Shown: positions 10,594 through 19,125 of the stretch, in pieces
How positions within the stretch are numbered: the first letter of the stretch is position 1
How the letters are laid out: each line of letters begins with the position of its first letter
Source: Gyromitra esculenta
Taxonomy: Eukaryota; Ascomycota; Pezizomycetes; Pezizales; Discinaceae
Assembly: GCA_038503075.1 (NCBI GenBank)
Contig: JBCAML010000009.1
Location: 1,426,001 to 1,490,000 of the forward strand
Direction: 5' to 3'
DNA length: 64,000 nt
Program-made: the position numbers and the translations under genes
The notes under the pieces: model-generated
What the model was told of the DNA's origin: nothing
What the model saw: only the letters and a program-made list of their open reading frames with translations
Database searches by the model: none

Positions 10594-10984
10594 CAACGTA
10601 ACACTGACCTCAGCTGCTATCGGGCCTGCAAGCCCGTCAGACGAAGCGGCTCGCTTGCATCGCCCCTTTACGGGCTCGCGAGCCCGACATGCAAGCGCCT
10701 TAGGCACAACTGCAACGGAGTTAGTTTAAAATGACCCGGGAATCGTGGAAATTGCTGCGCCATCGTATTTCCTCAAGCCAACGTAACACTGATCTCAGCT
10801 GCTATTGGGCCTGCAAGCCCGTGAGACAAAGCGGCTCGCTTGCATCGCCCCTTTACGGGCTCGCGAGCCCAACATGCAAGCGCCTTGGGCACAACTGCAA
10901 CGGAGTTAGTTTACAAATGACCCGGGAATCGTGGAAATTGCTGCGCCATCGTATTTCCTCAAGCCAACGTAACACTGACCTCAG
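10594..10984 (+). repeat. Tandem ~185-bp repeat array A (2.1 units)
   Basis: Units start with CAACGTAACACTGA at 10594, 10779 and 10965 (periods 185 and 186 bp); the third is cut off after about 20 bp. Each unit has the perfect 14-bp palindrome GGGCTCGCGAGCCC and a near-palindrome GGGCCTGCAAGCCC. The same unit occurs in the opposite orientation at 11291-11359 and 17389-17654. Confidence 0.9.
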
Positions 10985-11290
10985 AACCTAGTTCAACTAG
11001 AGCCACACCAGGAGTGCGCATGGGCGCTGACAAGGATCGTTTATTAAGACTAGTACGTTGATAAATCAATTGATTGTCGGGCCACTAAGCCCGCAAGGAA
11101 ACGGCCTGCTACATGACCCTGGACATACAGGGTCGATTCCATTACGTAACTGGATTGCATGTGACATACTAACGGACACGCATCCGTATCAAGACGATCA
11201 TATATATCATTGTACGGAGAGCTTTGAGACAAGTTCCCCATCATTATGAACTAGCATAACATTCGATGACATCAAATTATTTCTTTGCGT
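10985..11290. other. Spacer between inverted repeat arrays, no gene seen
   Basis: About 306 bp separating array A from the inverted array B. Short open frames run on both strands, without codon pattern or recognisable motif. Confidence 0.6.
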
Positions 11291-11359
11291 CTGATCGCGC
11301 AGCGATTTGCACGATTTCCGGGTCATTTGTAAACTAACTCCGTTGCAGTTGTGCCTAAG
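11291..11359 (-). repeat. Inverted repeat array B, left part (split by element 2)
   Basis: Reverse-oriented copy of the ~185-bp unit (GACCCGG... and TTAGTTTAC... blocks in complement), ending at CCTAAG exactly where element 2 inserted. It continues at 17389. Confidence 0.85.
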
Positions 11360-11769
11360 TCTCACGGTTCAGTCTCCCGTTAAGCCCTTCAGTATCCCTG
11401 AAGGTGAGCAGTGCTACTTAAGCGAGATACTAACTCGTTCGAAGAGTGCAGTGTTTCTACAAGTTCTACGAGGGGTCTATCTCAAGGCGAGATAAGTGCA
11501 GCGAAGTGGACAGCGACAGCGAGGGTTCTTGAGGTAGAACCGAAATAGTATTCGACGATTACAAGAGAAGGTAAACGAGAACGTTGCTTAAGGAAAGAAA
11601 GGAGAAAAGATAAAACATAAGCAAAATCCACCGTTTAAATACCCCGCTTTTCTTAACAAAACCAATACCCGATAACAACCGAAAAACAATAACATTGTAT
11701 AGCGACCTGCGAACCTTAACAACCATCGAACCGAAACCTGACCCTATCCCCAATCTTTAATCCGTGAAA
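11360..11769 (-). repeat. 3' LTR of element 2
   Basis: 410 bp, matching 16981-17388 at roughly 94% by eye. The pol stop codon (11757-11759) lies about 10 bp inside this LTR. Confidence 0.92.
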
Positions 11770-14700
11770 GTAGCCCCCCGTCTCAAGCGTGAGCTCCTGC
11801 GAACCTTAGGATTGATAGTAGTGGCCGTAGTTAAAAATACATCGAGGGCAGTCATATCCTGAAGATCTTTGGCGGGTTCCCAGGTAGGGTGAGCATAGCC
11901 AGTCCATTCGACCAGGTATTGTTGTTGTCCATGGTGCATCCGTTGGTCGAGGATTTTTTCAATAAAATATTCCTCTTGTTCGTTAACAACAATCGGTGAC
12001 GGAGGGGGAATAACTTGTTCTGGAAGAGGGTCATTGGCAGCAGGTTTAAGAAGTGAGACGTGGAAAACAGGATGATACTTGACTGAGGGTGGAAGGTCGA
12101 TTTCATACGCGAAAGGCGACACTATTTTCTTTACAGGATAGGGTCCCATCCATTTCCAATCAAGTTTCCGAGCATTGCGAACAGTTCGGATATTTTTCAT
12201 CGATATAAACACTTGATCGTCGACTTGGTATGCTGGGGCGGGGGTTCGGTGCTTATTGATAGCGGTTTCATGGACATCCTGGGCGGTTCGTATCTGCGTT
12301 CGGAGATAGTCGTATAAGTCTTGCATTATAGTTGCGAAGGTAGAAGAATCTAAGCTTTGGGCAATCATTATAGGAGGAATAATAGAAGTATCAAAACGAG
12401 GGTGATAGCCATAGTTCGCAAAGAAAGGCGAGACTTTGGTACTAGCTGATTCCTGGTTGTTAGCAGAGAATTCTGCCATCGGTAACCATTTACTCCAGTC
12501 TCCTTGTTGATAAGATACGTAAGAGCGCAGGTATTGCTCCATGACTGCGTTCAGTCTTTCCGTTTGTCCGTCGGTCTCTGGATGGAATGCGGTAGACATC
12601 CGGGCTTGAATTCCCAGGTGTTGGCAAAGTTCCTTCCAGAAATGGGCTGTGAACTGCGTGCCTCGATCAGAAGTGATGTGCGTAGGTAACCCATGAAGCT
12701 TCCAGACGTGTTGTAAATATAGGTCAGCGACGTCCCGTGAATTGACTGTAGTATTACAGGGGATCAAATGTCGCATTTTTGACAAACGATCTACGATGAC
12801 TAAAATAGCATCGTAGCCCTCGGATTCTGGAAGGCCTGTAACAAAATCCATTGAGATCTCTTGCCAGGGACGATTTGGGATAGGTAGCGGGCGGAGGACT
12901 CCTTGCGTGCGCTGGGTGACTGGTTTGGCTTTTTGACATGTATGACAGTTACGTACATATCGACCGATAGATTCTCTCATCTTTGGCCAGTAAAAGCTTC
13001 TACTTATTAATTCGAAGGTTTTATCTCGTCCTGGGTGACCTGCGGCAGGGGCATCATGGTGTCTTCTGATAAGCTCTAGGCGAAGAGGATCGAAGTTGGG
13101 TACGTAGAGATTTCCTCGATAGCATAATCGGTTATTCTCATTGGTACATTCACTTAAAGTGATCTCCTTTGACTGTTGGTCTTTGTTCCTCAGCGCTGCG
13201 AGTATTTTCTCCGGAAACTTGTCAGCGATATATCCTTCTAGAAAAAGCTTTTCCAGGGGAGCGTCCAGTTCAGCGGCTTCATTTGACAAAGAAGCCGACA
13301 ACAAACTTATCTTGGGATCAATGTTCTCCTTCTTTAGCACCACTTGACTCTGGTGTGCTAATCTTTCATCCCCTTCCTTGGGGAGATCTCCTGATCTCCG
13401 AGTTAATGCGTCTGGTTTTCCTCCTTCTTTGCCTGGTCGGTAGGTAATTATGAAATCGAAACGAGATAAGTATTCGGCCCATCTGGCTTGACGACGGTTG
13501 AGCTGCTTAGTACTCATAAAATATTCGAGGTTCTTGTGGTCACTGATAACGTCGATAGGATGTTTCGAGCCCTCGAGTTCCGGGCGCCATTCCTCGAATA
13601 CTCTGATAATAGCCAGTAGCTCCTTGTCATAGATCTCATAGTTGCATTTGGCTGGCGAGTGCTTCTTGGAGAAGAAGGCTACAGGGTGTAAAATACCGGC
13701 ATCGTCGTATTGAGATAGCACCCCTCCAGACACAAAGTCCGAAGCATCAGTTTCGACTATAATCTTCTTATCAGGATCAAAATGGATTAGAATGGGTGCT
13801 GTGGTAAAGGCATATTTTAAATTCTCGAAGGCAATGTCTGCTTTGACGGTCCATTCAAAGCTAACCCCTTTCTTTGTCAACGCAGTAAGTGGAGAGGCAA
13901 GTTTTGAGAACCCCAGGATAAATCGTCGATAGAAATTGGCGAACCCTAAGAAGGCTTGTACGTCTTTAACACTCTTTGGGGTACCCCATTCTCGTACGGC
14001 TCTGAGTTTTTCCTCGTCCATCTTGATTCCGTCAGGGGTAAGGATGAGTCCTAGATACTTGGTAGTTTGTACTTGGAACTCGCATTTCTCCGGCTTTAGC
14101 AAGATGTCGTTTTCCTTAAGAGTTTGGAGCACCTTTCTGACGTGGACTTGGTGTTCCGCGAAGGTATCACTATAGATGAGGATATCGTCGAGGTAGGCGG
14201 TACAGAAAATATCTAGGTATTCCCTCAGGCAATCGTTGACAAAGCGTTGAAAAGTGCCAGGTGCATTGGTTAAGCCGAATGGCATAACTTGATATTCATA
14301 GAGACCATATCGGGTACGGAAGGCAGTTTTCCATTCATCTCCTTCAGCAATGCGTATTTGGTGGTAACCATCGCGGAGGTCGAGTTTGGTATACCACTGT
14401 GCTTTTACTAGTCTATCAAGCGTCTCTCGGATAAGGGGAGAGGTATAGCGATCCTTGACTGTAATCGCATTAAGGCCTCGATAGTCTACACATAAGCGGA
14501 GGGAGCCATCAGCTTTTTTGACAAAAAGAACAGGGGATCCGGCCGGTGAAGAACTAGCTCGGATGAAACTTTTTTCAAGGTTATCCTCAATGTATTTTTT
14601 CAGGACTATCAGTTCTTCCCGAGACATCCCATATAGAGGGCCGAATGGGGCTTCTTTCCCGTCTTGGAGTTGTATCTTATGGTCATAGGATCGACGTGGG

Positions 14701-15452
14701 GATAACTTTTGGGCCTTCTTCTTGTCAAACATATCCAAGAAGTCATGATATTCGACGGGGATCCTTTTTCTCCATTCTTCTTTCGTTGTTTTCTCCTCTA
14801 GGATTTTATTAATTTCGTAGAGGGACATCGCGTAAGCTTGCAGGGAACGTTTTCGAGTAAGGGTTCTGAAGCTGGCGGCGTTGATGAAAGACATGTTTAA
14901 TCTTGGAGGAGTTGGAATTGATGGGGTAGATACCACGGGGGAATGAGGGGCACAGTGGGTAGTGCAGAGTTTAGAGTTAAACTCAATGCGTTTGTCGGCG
15001 AAATGAAGCTGGACATCATGATGGTTCATCCATGGTATCCCTAAGACTAAGGGGTAGTGGCCCAGTCGGGTCACAAAGCAGGGGGCTTGTTCTCGGTGGT
15101 TTTGAATGGACAAGTTGAGGTTAGTGATGTGGGTAATGTCTCCTGAGGCGACAGGGCGACCATCGATGACCTCAAGTTGTCGAGGTATTTTTAAAGAGGT
15201 GAGGGGTAAAGAGTGGTGACTCGCGAATTCTTTATCTATGAAAGCAAATCCTGAGGCTCCGGTATCCAATAGCGCGTGGGTTTTAATGATTTTATTGTTA
15301 TGGGAGATGCTACATGATATAACAAAGTGCTCCCCATCCAACTGATCCTCCATACACATATCCGATACTGAAAAACCTGAAATAGAAAATGCTGACAAAG
15401 GTAAAGAAATAGGAACCAAGGCGGGGTCACTGTTCGGCCTTGGTTGAACTAG
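11757..15452 (-). CDS. Element 2 pol (protease, RT, RNase H, integrase, chromodomain)
   Basis: Read as a -1 extension of gag from the slippery site at 15458-15452, giving about 1231 further residues (the same frame is open from 15665). Domains in order: retropepsin-like protease (LLDTGASGFAF), RT (LCVDYRGLN, LDLRDGYHQI, FGLTNAPGTFQ, catalytic YLDD), RNase H (ETDASDFVSG), integrase HHCC zinc domain (HH...CHTCQ), DDE core (DFVTGLPES, VDRLSKM, TSDRGTQF, FHPETDGQTER), and a chromodomain at the end (EYFIEKILD, YLVEWTGY, PTWEPA). All catalytic motifs inspected are present, so this copy may be functional. The last codons overlap the polypurine tract (GACGGGGGGCTAC on the minus strand) and the start of the 3' LTR. 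Confidence 0.93.
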   Translation of the reverse strand, partial: LVQPRPNSDPALVPISLPLSAFSISGFSVSDMCMEDQLDGEHFVISCSISHNNKIIKTHALLDTGASGFAFIDKEFASHHSLPLTSLKIPRQLEVIDGRPVASGDITHITNLNLSIQNHREQAPCFVTRLGHYPLVLGIPWMNHHDVQLHFADKRIEFNSKLCTTHCAPHSPVVSTPSIPTPPRLNMSFINAASFRTLTRKRSLQAYAMSLYEINKILEEKTTKEEWRKRIPVEYHDFLDMFDKKKAQKLSPRRSYDHKIQLQDGKEAPFGPLYGMSREELIVLKKYIEDNLEKSFIRASSSPAGSPVLFVKKADGSLRLCVDYRGLNAITVKDRYTSPLIRETLDRLVKAQWYTKLDLRDGYHQIRIAEGDEWKTAFRTRYGLYEYQVMPFGLTNAPGTFQRFVNDCLREYLDIFCTAYLDDILIYSDTFAEHQVHVRKVLQTLKENDILLKPEKCEFQVQTTKYLGLILTPDGIKMDEEKLRAVREWGTPKSVKDVQAFLGFANFYRRFILGFSKLASPLTALTKKGVSFEWTVKADIAFENLKYAFTTAPILIHFDPDKKIIVETDASDFVSGGVLSQYDDAGILHPVAFFSKKHSPAKCNYEIYDKELLAIIRVFEEWRPELEGSKHPIDVISDHKNLEYFMSTKQLNRRQARWAEYLSRFDFIITYRPGKEGGKPDALTRRSGDLPKEGDERLAHQSQVVLKKENIDPKISLLSASLSNEAAELDAPLEKLFLEGYIADKFPEKILAALRNKDQQSKEITLSECTNENNRLCYRGNLYVPNFDPLRLELIRRHHDAPAAGHPGRDKTFELISRSFYWPKMRESIGRYVRNCHTCQKAKPVTQRTQGVLRPLPIPNRPWQEISMDFVTGLPESEGYDAILVIVDRLSKMRHLIPCNTTVNSRDVADLYLQHVWKLHGLPTHITSDRGTQFTAHFWKELCQHLGIQARMSTAFHPETDGQTERLNAVMEQYLRSYVSYQQGDWSKWLPMAEFSANNQESASTKVSPFFANYGYHPRFDTSIIPPIMIAQSLDSSTFATIMQDLYDYLRTQIRTAQDVHETAINKHRTPAPAYQVDDQVFISMKNIRTVRNARKLDWKWMGPYPVKKIVSPFAYEIDLPPSVKYHPVFHVSLLKPAANDPLPEQVIPPPSPIVVNEQEEYFIEKILDQRMHHGQQQYLVEWTGYAHPTWEPAKDLQDMTALDVFLTTATTINPKVRRSSRLRRGATFTD
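15414..15445 (-). other. Hairpin downstream of the frameshift site
   Basis: On the minus strand AACCAAGGC (15445-15437) pairs perfectly with GCCTTGGTT (15422-15414): a 9-bp stem with a 14-nt loop. It starts 6 nt after the slippery heptamer, the usual spacing for -1 ribosomal frameshift stimulators. Confidence 0.8.
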
Positions 15453-16777
15453 TTTAAAGACTCGTTGGAGGAGTCTGCTGATTCTAACGCGAAAAACTGA
15501 GGAGGGAGTGGTGGTGGTGGCAGGGAGGAGGCCGGGGGTGTACGGTTGGCGGGGGGGGCGGTGAGGGCTCCTCTCATTGTAGGTTTTTTGGGAGCAGAAG
15601 GACAGTTGGCGTAGGAGTGGTCCGGGGCGGCGCAAAACATACATTTTCCTGTGGATCGTCGCCACTGTTTCTCCTCCTCCTCCTCCGAAAGCTTTCTTCT
15701 TCCGTTAACCATCGTATATCTTTGATCCTGAGGGGGGCGAGAGAAGTTGCTGGTGCGGCCGAAAGAGAGGTCCATGGGAGCTAGTCCGCCTGGGGTAAAG
15801 GAAGAGGCGGGAGTAAAGGCAGCAGGGGCACTGAATTGTCCCATGTTATCACGGGCGTTGCCTCGTTTTTCTGCCTTGCGAGCTCGAATCCGGTTGTCCA
15901 ATCGAGTGAGGGTTATGATCATTTCCTGAAGGTTGGCCGGGGCAACAGGTGCAAATACCATGGCTTCTTTCAGTTCTTCTGACATACCGTGCTCTAGAGC
16001 ATCCATCTTTGAGTTCTCGTCAAAATTGAGTTGCCCCATGATTCTTTGGAAGTCGGCTAGGTATGCGGAGAAGTCGCGTTTTCCTTGTCGAAGTTGGTGA
16101 AGCTCTCGTCGGGCTGTGCCAGTGGGGTCAGGGTCTCCGAAAGCAGTTTCCAGGGCAGCGATTAGATGTTCTGCACTGGTCCAGGTGGTGAGGCCAGAAG
16201 GGAGGACGGTGTGGCGAACTTGTTCCAAGGCTGCTCCTTCCAGACGATTGATCGTGTATAAAATCATTGTGGTTTCGTTGGCGAAGCGGTCTCTGTTGAC
16301 CGTGAGCTTGGAACGCAGTTGAAGTACAAAACCAGGGAGTTTGGCTCGGGACCCATCGAATTTTTCTGGGTCTGGCATCCGTTCCGAGCGATGGGAATGT
16401 GACGGTGGCGGCGGGGTGGCGGTGAGATTGGGTGGAGCAGGGGGGGCTTGGTTAGCGGATCGAGCTTCGTTTCGCTCTTGTCGTAGCCGGGCAATTAGAT
16501 TAGCGGTCTCGTTGACCCGGTTATCTTGTTCCGCGGCATGACGGAGAGCGTTGTCAGTTTGAATCTTCGCGATGCCAAGTTTCACCTCGGTTTCTCTTTC
16601 GTTTTCTTGGAGGACATCGATTTGGTCTTCCAAGTCCTGGTAGAGGTCTCTGAGGTGATTGTACAGCTCAGCAGTGTCTTCTCTCAGTGCTTGTGCGAAG
16701 GCTTCTCTGGTGGGAAAACGTGGGGTGGCGACAGCGGCTCCTTCAGTGGAAGGGCCAGCGGGAGCGGGTGAGCTCAT
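15449..16777 (-). CDS. Element 2 gag
   Basis: 442 residues from the ATG at 16777; an in-frame TTG upstream at 16834 is not needed. A Pro/Ala leader is followed by a coiled-coil-like segment (residues ~40-110), a retrotransposon gag capsid domain (~145-300, including RLEGAALEQV and QLRQGKRDFSAYLADFQRI), a Gly/Ser/Pro region, and one canonical CCHC zinc knuckle (CMFCAAPDHSYANC). It ends at TAG 15449, directly after the slippery heptamer. Gag packages the element RNA into cytoplasmic particles. Confidence 0.92.
   Translation of the reverse strand: MSSPAPAGPSTEGAAVATPRFPTREAFAQALREDTAELYNHLRDLYQDLEDQIDVLQENERETEVKLGIAKIQTDNALRHAAEQDNRVNETANLIARLRQERNEARSANQAPPAPPNLTATPPPPSHSHRSERMPDPEKFDGSRAKLPGFVLQLRSKLTVNRDRFANETTMILYTINRLEGAALEQVRHTVLPSGLTTWTSAEHLIAALETAFGDPDPTGTARRELHQLRQGKRDFSAYLADFQRIMGQLNFDENSKMDALEHGMSEELKEAMVFAPVAPANLQEMIITLTRLDNRIRARKAEKRGNARDNMGQFSAPAAFTPASSFTPGGLAPMDLSFGRTSNFSRPPQDQRYTMVNGRRKLSEEEEEKQWRRSTGKCMFCAAPDHSYANCPSAPKKPTMRGALTAPPANRTPPASSLPPPPLPPQFFALESADSSNESLN
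15452..15458 (-). promoter_or_regulatory. -1 frameshift slippery heptamer TTTAAAC
   Basis: In the gag frame the codons read TCT TTA AAC TAG, so T TTA AAC has the X XXY YYZ register and sits immediately before the gag stop. Slipping back one base continues directly into the pol frame. UUUAAAC is one of the best-known eukaryotic -1 slippery heptamers. Confidence 0.85.
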
Positions 16778-16969
16778 GATGTTGGTGTCGGTCGAGGGAC
16801 AGAGTTCTTGCGTAAATACTCTTGGTCCAGCCAATCGGGAATGACTTCAACCAAAGGTTGTGGTTTTCGCAGCGTTAAGCAAAGGAAGATGCTTAGAATG
16901 GATTGGCGAATCTGAGTGATGATTCCCATGAAACGTGTTGTTTTCTGCGGTAGAAGGTGTAGATGGTGG

Positions 16970-16978
16970 AAGCAACGT
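16970..16978 (-). other. Putative self-priming primer-binding site, element 2
   Basis: On the minus strand ACGTTGCTT begins 2 nt after the 5' LTR. Its reverse complement AAGCAACGT lies in the LTR at 17208-17200, about 45 nt downstream of the LTR TATA box, that is near the expected transcript start. The position and length of match parallel element 1. Confidence 0.6.
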
Positions 16979-16980
16979 AA

Positions 16981-17388
16981 TCTCACGGTTGAGTCCCTCG
17001 TCAAGCCCTTCAGTATCCCTGAAGGTGAGCAGTCTTCTTAAGCGAGATACTAACGCGTTCAAAGAGTGCAGCGTTTCTACAAGTTCTACGAGGGGTCTAT
17101 CTCAAGGCGAGATAAGTGCGGCGAAGGGGACAGCGACAGCGAGGGTTTTGAGGTAGAACCGAAATAGTATTTGACAATTACAAGAGAAGGTAAACGAGAA
17201 CGTTGCTTAAGGAAAGAAAAGAAGAAAGACAAAACACAAGCAAAATCCACCATTTAAATACCCCGCTTTTCTTAACAAAACCAATAACCGATAACAACCG
17301 AAAAACAATAACATTGTATAGCGACCTGCGAACCTTAACAACCATCGAACCGAAACCTGACCCTATCCCCAATCTTTAATCCGTGAAA
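16981..17388 (-). repeat. 5' LTR of element 2
   Basis: 408 bp. It contains a short CCTTCAG...CTGAAGG hairpin near its 3' end, the self-complementary AAGCAACGT segment and a TATA-like box. Confidence 0.92.
17252..17260 (-). promoter_or_regulatory. LTR TATA-like box of element 2
   Basis: TATTTAAAT on the minus strand in the 5' LTR, about 130 bp from the LTR 5' end. The relict LTR at the left edge has TATATAAG at the equivalent place. Confidence 0.5.
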
Positions 17389-17654
17389 CTAAGGCGCTTG
17401 CATGTCGGGCTCGCGAGCCCGTAAAGGGGCGATGCAAGCGAGCCGCTTTGTCTCACGGGCTTGCAGGCCCAATAGCAGCTGAGATCAGTGTTACGTTGGC
17501 TTGAGGAAATACGATGGCGCAGCAATTTCCACGATTCCCGGGTCATTTTAAACTAACTCCGTTGCAGTTGTGCCTAAGGCGCTTGCATGTCGGGCTCGCG
17601 AGCCCGTAAAGGGGCGATGCAAGCGAGCCGCTTCGCCTTATGGGCTTGCAGGCC
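17389..17654 (-). repeat. Inverted repeat array B, right part
   Basis: Starts with the right CTAAG target copy and carries about 1.4 reverse-oriented ~185-bp units, ending in GGGCTTGCAGGCC. With 11291-11359 it forms one array of about 335 bp before element 2 inserted, inverted relative to array A. Confidence 0.88.
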
Positions 17655-19125
17655 TGTTCATTCCGCACCCCTTCCTCTAATTACAGCTCACCTCTCATAT
17701 TGGCGTTCCTGTTTTATTTTTTTGTTGTTTGACTATCGCCTGCATCCTCCTATTACCTCATTTGATATTAACTTACCCTTTTTGTTTTTCGCCAGCCCTC
17801 ACAATACTCTACAATTGGTCAGAGTTCTACGTTGAATTATTCGCGCGGCTGAGCCGTAAGAATTGGCGTTTCTTGGCGACATGAACTCGGCATCGGATGT
17901 CAGCAGGATCCATGTTTGGATGACCAGTAAACCATAGATTCGTATTTGTTTTGATGGAAACTCAAATCGTGATTTCCGGTTGGATGTTGTGATCGTGCGG
18001 ATAATTTGCGTGACAGGATATATCACTTAACTATGGTTGATTCGGGCAGGAGTTACTAGCCCATGCGGATCTGCAATGTAAGGCTAGGCTGCAGTCTCGT
18101 TAACGGATTCGAGTAGATCTTGATTCTTACGGCAGATAGATAACCACCAAGGTTCTACGGAGCTCGGAACCCCCCGTGGCTTAGTGTACCTTAACTTTAA
18201 AACACACTACATATATACACATGTATTTCTAAAACCTCCGAAAGGAAGATCAGTATCGACATACCTACATGTGATCATAAACCTCTTCTCCCGTCAGCCG
18301 GTATCTACTCAACCTGGCCAATAGATCCCACCCAGAAGTCTGACTGTGGATGAGACCCCCCGTAATAAACAATGCGTGGACCCAATAAACGCCCGTTTTA
18401 CTAAATACCTCGGTAATAAATTAATACTCCCCATGTTCCTTCTGATGACGCAGTAAGCCCTACCCATTGGTAAATTTTAAACTCTGCAGAAACTCCATCC
18501 CGGAGTAACCATGCACATCACTTGGTACTGAAACTCTGCAAACAGGCCCGTGAGAAGTCAAGCTCTAATGCTCCACCCAGCCCCAGTTTACGCTGGGGGC
18601 GCTACTACAACGTACCTATTACCCTAAATAGGCGGCTTCCCCGCGGTCCCTTGGCTTCCCCACGTTTTATATTCCAGACGAGCGATAGATATGTCCGTGG
18701 CTAGTAACTAATTTTGGCGTATGGAAATGCTGATTGGCACCACCTGGAGATAAACAAAATCGCATAGAGTATACCGTATTCAAAGTTTAGATTGCTGATC
18801 CATCCAGTACGCATCCACCACCTGATCGTGATTGTCTGCCTTTCTAAGCGTTTTGCATCGGAGTCAACACTTACTTTCCCCGCGGTTATATTTTCTTGGC
18901 TCGCCTCCAAATACTCAGATTAGCAAAGTGCTTGCAACAGGCCCGACTCGAAAGTTTGGCTGACATGGATGAGCTTTCATATCAATAAGGTGGAAAATTG
19001 GAATTGATCATTGGTTTCCCGATTTGCCTAGTCAACCCACATTGGTGAGAAATCACCCACATAAAAGAAGTTCCTACTGTAAAATATCCATTTTTCAGAC
19101 CCTTTCCTTCACTCGCACCACCATC
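17655..19125. other. Intergenic, no gene seen
   Basis: About 1.5 kb with only short open frames lacking motifs. CT- and C-rich patches lie at 18540-18670. It includes the promoter side of the UstYa-like gene. Confidence 0.6.

Larger units (their letters stand above)
11360..17388 (-). mobile_element. Ty3/gypsy chromovirus, element 2 (open gag and pol)
   Basis: A 6.0-kb LTR retrotransposon on the minus strand with LTRs at 16981-17388 (5') and 11360-11769 (3') and a 5-bp target duplication CTAAG (11355-11359 and 17389-17393). gag and pol are uninterrupted and pol lies in the -1 frame. The LTRs differ at roughly two dozen positions, many of them transitions, so it is older than element 1. The insertion interrupts a ~185-bp repeat unit. 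The LTR termini are not TG...CA; in the plus reading they are TCTCACGG...CCGTGAAA, a 7/8 inverted match. Confidence 0.95.

Noticed and set aside
10594..10984. CRISPR-like array
   Set aside because: Only two long, nearly identical 185-bp units without variable spacers, in a eukaryotic genome.
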